From positions 45,441,429-45,505,428 of the forward strand of contig NC_054878.1 of the NCBI RefSeq assembly GCF_018320785.1: a stretch of 64,000 nt of DNA, given 5' to 3'. Under the pieces are notes generated by a model, which saw only the letters and a list, made by a program, of their open reading frames with translations, was not told the origin of the DNA and made no database searches. The translations under genes and the position numbers were made by a program. Source of the DNA: Cheilinus undulatus. Lineage: Eukaryota > Chordata > Actinopteri > Labriformes > Labridae. Numbering within the stretch: the first letter of the stretch is position 1; every line of letters begins with the position of its first letter. Below are positions 58,632 to 64,000 of the stretch, piece after piece.

Positions 58632-60232
58632 TCACTGATGGACTGATTTGCAGTTGATGCAGTCTTCTCCAAAGTTGATCAACTTTCCCAGCACGCTCAG
58701 GATGAGAGAGTCAGCGTCATCATTGAGGTCGATTTCTTCGGAGTAGTTCTTCACGGGGAAGATGCAGTTCATTTTAATTCCTGTTTCTGCACTAATCATC
58801 TCCATCTGTTAAAAAAATATTACAAAATGAGCAAGAGTCAGGAAAATCTTTGTATCTAGAAACCTTTATGTTCACCTTCTGCTAACACATAAAGATGTTA
58901 TTAACAGGTGAAAATCACAATGACCTTAAGAGACCAGATCCTCCTACACCAGCCAGGATGACTATGGCTAAGCAGGCAGAGTCTGTTATCTTTCAATTCT
59001 AAGTTTGAGGATTCAATCCCAAGCCTCTGCAGTCACAAGTCAGTGTGTCTTTCGGCAAGACCCTTATTTTCAGTTCACTCCCCGTGCTCTCTTAGTGGTG
59101 TAAACATGTATGGATGTGGATGAATGGGATTAGTAACTGATTGCCACTCTACATAGCAGCCTTCACCATCAGTGTAGTGAATGGGTGTGAATGGATAAGT
59201 GTGACCTGCACTCTTTAAAGTGTTTTAAATACTCAGATGACTTGAAAGGTGTCAGTTTACTATTTCCAAGTAACAGCTCACCAAGCCACCCAACCCCTGT
59301 CTGCTGCCTCTGGAGACCCTTGGGCTATCCAAACTCTAATGGCCTCCTTCTTCCAGCCTGACGGCTTCCTTCCTGCTCGTATCCACTAACAGATCCCACA
59401 ACAGGCACCAGTGGTCTTCTGGCAACAACTCCTGGTATCCGCCTCCACAGTGGAGTCTTGGAGCCACTTGAAAACCATGTTTGTGTTGTTTGCAGGATTT
59501 ATGGAAAATTAAGGATATGGACCAAACATTGCAACACCATCTGAGCAGTGCTCCTAAGAGTTCAAACCAGTTCAAGAGCATCAAAATACAACAGAGTACT
59601 TTCGACTATAGAGAACCTTATGAGTTACAAACAATCTGTGCAGAAATGAAATGGGAACTGAATGTCAGCTGGACAGAGGAGGAGGAGGTCTGTTTGAGAC
59701 CATGCTCCATGATGAAATGTTAACATCCACCATGTGAGATCACATCAATCTATGCATATCTGTCATGTAGACCCTGACCTAGCAATCCATTTGGAGTTCT
59801 GGATAGCCTCAGGTTCTGACATAATGGCTTGTATACTTAAGGCTCCACATAGCAACAAATTTCAGCTGATAAAGCCAATAGAATGGTAAAGATGCATTTT
59901 TGTGGCCCCTGTGGCAGACAACCAGACCCCTGTGCCTTGGGATCGTGATCATGAAAATCTCAGACAGAAATGGTAACCAGGGACAACTCTCGTTAATGCC
60001 AAATCCCACTGGAAATGGATGCTGGGGATACATATAGATCCCTTGGATTGCATATTTATTTACTGGACTTTTGACAAAGGACTCCTATGATTCTTTGGGT
60101 GAAAATAATTTCTATCACTTTCGAAACATACCTTCCTCCTCAGTTCTTTGTCTTTGTAGACACACTTCAAATCTTTTTTGATTTCAGGACAGGCGTCATC
60201 AATCTTGGTTAGAATGACGACTTGAGGAATCT
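58632..60232 (-). CDS. Interferon-induced protein 44-like, last two coding exons (5' part not in window)
   Basis: Exons in transcript order are 60232-60132 and 58805-58632, both with good GT-AG borders. The first needs one base from an upstream exon and reads [19 protein letters not shown], the TKxD nucleotide-specificity region of the IFI44/IFI44L GTPase-like domain. The second codes for 57 residues ending ...[15 protein letters not shown] and holds [19 protein letters not shown], the typical family C-terminus. IFI44-type proteins are interferon-induced and linked to antiviral response in vertebrates; fish often have several copies. I found no P-loop exon between 60233 and 64000, so the 5' exons are probably beyond the right edge. 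A pseudogene is possible but both exons are intact. Confidence 0.8.
58950..59245 (+). repeat. Common teleost SINE-like repeat
   Basis: The phrases TCTTTCGGCAAGACCCTTAT, GATTGCCACTCTACATAGCA and GTAGTGAATGGGTGTGAATG follow the order of a very common fish short repeat. It starts with a degraded tRNA-like head near 58960. It lies in the IFI44-like last intron. Confidence 0.65.
59300..59480 (-). mobile_element. LINE-derived fragment
   Basis: On the minus strand, broken frames contain EAVRLEEGG and a [11 protein letters not shown]-type segment that recall the linker region of fish non-LTR retrotransposons ([19 protein letters not shown]-like). Too short for firm classification. It lies in the IFI44-like last intron. 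Confidence 0.4.
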
Positions 60233-63030
60233 CTGACAGGAAAAGACAGAAAACTACTGAGTCACACTTCAAAAGTACAAGAACAGTAGAGTAGAACCAA
60301 GGCTGTCAAAGGATCAATTTTTCAAATCTGATTAATCACTGAAATACAAGACTTCCTCCTGAATAATCTTATTTATAATCATCGGCGGAGCTAGGGGGTG
60401 GCTGCATGGGCTTAAGCTCTTGATGTTTTCACAAAAGACCTGAACCTTTTTGGTTTTAGAGCAGCTTGCTCCTAAGTTATTGATTGTGCTATTGTTGCCA
60501 ATATGCAACCTTTGGTAGATGTCGAGGCCGCGGAGTTGAAGGGAGAAACTTTCAGCAAAGAGGAGCGCTGATGGTCAGAACACAGGTAAAAGTTTCCAAA
60601 GTATGATTTGGCAAACATCCAACACATAGCACATTAATTCAGCCTGAGTCCCCTGCTCCTTATTGTCGTGCATCTGCTTGTTGCTGTCGTGTTGTCAGGG
60701 ACTCTCCACTCTGATTAAAAGCTAAAACCACAGACACGTTCATCTGATGAATCAGTGGAATGACTGAGCTTTAGCTGAGAAAATAAACATGCATCCCCAT
60801 GTTACAGACAACACTCCTTTCTGTGAGTTTTCCTCTGAGGTCTGACTGTGTTTGATAAACATCCTGTCAGCTGAATGTCTGCATGGTACTACTGCTGAAT
60901 CTGGGTCAGTCTGTCACACATACACCGTGCAGAATCTCACTTGTTTTTGGGGGCAATAAAACAGAAAAAGAAAACTCATTTGTCATTTTGAACAAACTGT
61001 TGTGCATATGCTTTAACATTTGGGGTTGCCTCAACATCCACTTATTTAATCTTTCATTAAAATGCTTTAGCTCAAACACCATTTATAGGGCGATGTATAC
61101 AAGTGAAGTGATTTACAGTTGTTCTGCATTGTTCTCGTGTAAGTGGACAATTACTACAGGACACAGGTGCAAATTATGTTTCTCTCTCCACACAGATGTC
61201 CGCTCTTTTCCTCTCTCTTCTCTCCCCTCCTAATATGAGAAATAATAACCAACTATTATGTTGGATCTGGGAATGTTAAGTAATGTTCAGTGTGCTTTTA
61301 AACAGATAAAGATTGGCATTAAATATTATTTCCAATGCAGAATTCCATCCTGCGGTAAGTTCACTTTATAGGAAGCTTATAAAAAGATACAGAATACCAC
61401 AGTGCCTAAAATAACAAACGCACTGATTAGCTCCATCAATTTAACATACAAAGGAGTAAAAATGAAATTGAACGTTTTCCCCTCCTTGGATTTAATTACA
61501 CCTAGCATGGCTGCTTCTGCAGCAGTGTATGGTTATTAATAATCTTCATTATTTTTAATCACTGATCTACACCAAGAAAGATTAAATACAGTATTTTTGA
61601 ACTTACATTTTTGTGGATCACATTACAGCTAACAGCTTGGGTTCAGCTGTTTGACTTAAAGAAGACCATCCTGTGGTGCCATGCAGCGCCATACCAAATA
61701 TTTAACACTTTCAAAGTGTAGTTACCCACACCGATGAAATCAGCAGGGGGTTATGTATCTTTCTTTCTTTGTATGTGTACAAGATAACTCGAGAACAGAA
61801 AGTCAGATCTTCACCAAACTTTCAGGGAATATTGGGAAGGTGACAGGGAAGAATTGATTAGATTTTGGTGATGATCCGCACACCCGTTTGGTTTTTCTCG
61901 GACTTCGAAATTTTGAACACCATAGTAATCAATGGGAGCAAAATATGCAAAGACAAAACATGCCTTAAAACATAAAAATCTGTTTTAATATTGTATTAAT
62001 ATGTTAAATGGGTTATCAATAAGAAATAATATATTCTTTTTGCAAAGAAGCTTTAAAAAAGTTATTAAAACAAAATTATGCATGTGTCACTCAAACTAAG
62101 GAATGACATTGTGGGACAACAGAAAGAAACTGTTATCCCTGATGACAAAACTGTTATCCTGAATGACAAAAAAAATAATTCTGCTTATTTAACAGGCAGT
62201 TACTTAGCCACCTACAAAAAACTACAACCTTGATCTTCAACATTTTTGTGTCATCTTTCACATGAAGTTTGCCCATTTGAAATAAAACAACAGTATTTAT
62301 GTGTTTTTAGTGTTGTCTGGTATGACACACAATTTTCTGACACATTGTACCAGTCACCGAAAAGGTCAAATTATCAATATTTTAAAGCGGTTTACTGACA
62401 TTTTTCACAGTCATAAGGTTCTTAAGAAACTCCTTTTTGATATAACTTCCTGTCACATGACTACAAGAATTCCGTACGATGGAAATTTTATCCTGAATGT
62501 TTGTTATCCTGAATAACACAGGCTAAAATCCCAAAGTTGGGACAAAAGTATTTCACACATTAAAATGAAATGGAGTATTCTCACAATATGTTTATACATA
62601 CTTCTAAACAACCACACAATTATGCCCAATGGACAAATTTAAAGTTTTATTAAGATTTTAAATGTTTTTTGAGCAAGTTTGCACCTTGATTTTAGGTGCA
62701 GACAGTTACTCCGAATGACATTTTGACAGTTTTGAGCTCCGTAAATCCTCAAATTTCTATTACTCATAATATATTCTACTAGTACTCATGAAAGAGGGTG
62801 GAATCAAAATCATATTATGTACTTTTACACCAAAAGTATGTATTTCAATATTAAAAATATGCTTTGGACACCAAAATGAACACGTCACGTCATTGACCCA
62901 AAGACACTTTTAAAGTGTTTATCTCTACATGAGTTTAATTAACACTGTCATTTTGCTGTTTGTTTTACTTTGTTATAGGGGTGTGACATTACCTGAACAA
63001 CCTGATTGGGAATCTATTCTCTTGTTCTTG
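60233..63030. other. Upstream intron or flank of the IFI44-like gene, no exon recognised
   Basis: The segment is AT-rich. I searched by eye on the minus strand for a P-loop or other IFI44 exon and saw none. Short open frames (for example 60883-61233 on the plus strand) do not resemble known proteins. Confidence 0.4.
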
Positions 63031-64000
63031 CAGTGTTAATTTTGGCAGCTATTTTTAATTTTAGTCTTAGTTTTAGTCTTTAGTCATTTCTGTCCTTTTT
63101 AGTTGTAGTTTAGTTTAAGTCAACGAAAACTCAAAACATTTTAGTCTAGTTTTAGTCCATTAAAAGTCCTCACATTTAGTCTTTACTTTTAGTGCAAGCA
63201 TTTATTCTCTTGCCTAAGGCCGGCCACACACTACAGGATTTTAAACCTGATTTTAGGCAAGATTTGACCCCCCCGACAATTGTGGGGACATATACCGACT
63301 GGAGCCTCGTCACAAATGATTATTGTCTGAGTAGTCTGCATGTGTGTGGTGTCAACACAATTAATTTACTGCTCTAAATTGAGTCGTAGCCTCCCAGACC
63401 CTGAATCGTAAATATCAAGCATCACCAGATGGCTCATACGTACTTTCACACAACTGTACCTTAATTTCAGTCAGGATTTCGTCCTGAGTGTTACCCATTG
63501 TTTTATGATTTTTGCTGCTCCTGTAACAAATGCCAGGACAGCCTGTTGTGGAGAGACAGCAAGGTGGTATCAACAGACATCCGTGTTTTTTTTTTCTGAA
63601 GTCACGTGATCGCGCACTGTTGTAGGCAGGTCAGCAGGTGTGCGATCTCCAGTGATCTAACAATCTGGCTGAGTCATCTAGTGTGTGCATTCACAGGATT
63701 AAAGATGAAAAATCTTTGGAAATTATCTTGAAGTCTGTGGTCTCCCACGGTTCTAAAAATCATTTCAGATTAGAAAATTGTCTAGTGTGTGGCTGGCCCT
63801 AAATCAGGTTCCCAAAGCATGCTACCGTGTTTTATGCACCCTGCCAAACCTGGGGTCCCTGCTTTCTACAGCTGAGGGACAAAAGAAATACAGATGCACT
63901 GTTTTTTGACAGATTTACCCACAGTGGAGAAATGTCACAGTTTATAATGCCCGACAAAAATTACACTACATTTTAGTCTAGTTTTAGTCATCTTGATGAA
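63031..64000. mobile_element. TTTTAGTCTTAG-rich element, right end outside window, interrupted by a MITE
   Basis: It begins CAGTGTTAATTTTGGCAGC and runs as TTTTAGTCTTAGTTTTAG-type sequence. A MITE occupies about 63215-63802. The ATTTTAGTCTAGTTTTAGTC phrase reappears at 63970, so the outer element seems to continue past the MITE to the edge. Confidence 0.55.
63215..63802. mobile_element. MITE with GGCC..CCACACACTA ends, nested
   Basis: The left end GGCCGGCCACACACTA and the right end TAGTGTGTGGCTGGCC are inverted with one mismatch. It is about 590 bp and has no coding sequence. It is nested in the element that starts at 63031. Confidence 0.8.

Noticed and set aside
59481-59723. 80-aa plus-strand frame with an apparent acceptor at GTTTGCAG
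   Set aside because: In the phase needed to follow the exon at 56015 it meets a stop within a few codons, and it lies in repeat-rich sequence of the IFI44-like intron.

Overview
The window is vertebrate nuclear DNA, almost certainly from a teleost fish. It carries three multi-exon genes with GT-AG introns, several short teleost-style transposon families (hAT-like, Kolobok-like with TTAA, Tc1-like, tRNA-derived SINEs, non-LTR fragments), AT-rich introns, and no prokaryotic signal. All gene models below were assembled by eye from splice sites, reading phase and family resemblance; every intron phase closes.

Layout. 1-4135: repeats only (an hAT-like end, a 2.4 kb degenerate tandem array, an hAT MITE). 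4136-17674, minus: complete TAF1B (15 coding exons, 613 aa), an RNA polymerase I SL1/TIF-IB subunit. 17675-21216: intergenic, mostly transposon-derived, ending in the ADAM17 promoter. 21217-34054, plus: complete ADAM17/TACE (18 coding exons, 849 aa), the membrane sheddase. 34055-37690: ADAM17 3' region with a Tc1-like element. 37691-48022, minus: complete CPSF3/CPSF73 (18 coding exons, 700 aa), the pre-mRNA 3'-end endonuclease. 48023-58631: repeats plus two well-formed plus-strand exons of an unassigned gene. 58632-60232, minus: the last two coding exons of an IFI44/IFI44L-like gene whose 5' part is not in the window. 60233-64000: no exon recognised; nested MITEs at the right edge.

The genes do not form a pathway. 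Their interest is syntenic: TAF1B, ADAM17 and CPSF3 have the same order and relative orientation as in the human 2p25 block, but YWHAQ and IAH1, which lie between them in human, are not seen here. The IFI44-like gene marks a change of neighbourhood on the CPSF3 side.

I found no convincing undescribed molecular system. The most checkable unusual points are an 81-nt stop-free in-frame ADAM17 intron just after the catalytic region, a long inverted transposon pair enclosing ADAM17 exon 1, large degenerate minisatellites in TAF1B and CPSF3 introns (one split by a SINE with a perfect 15-bp target duplication), and the unassigned two-exon gene start.
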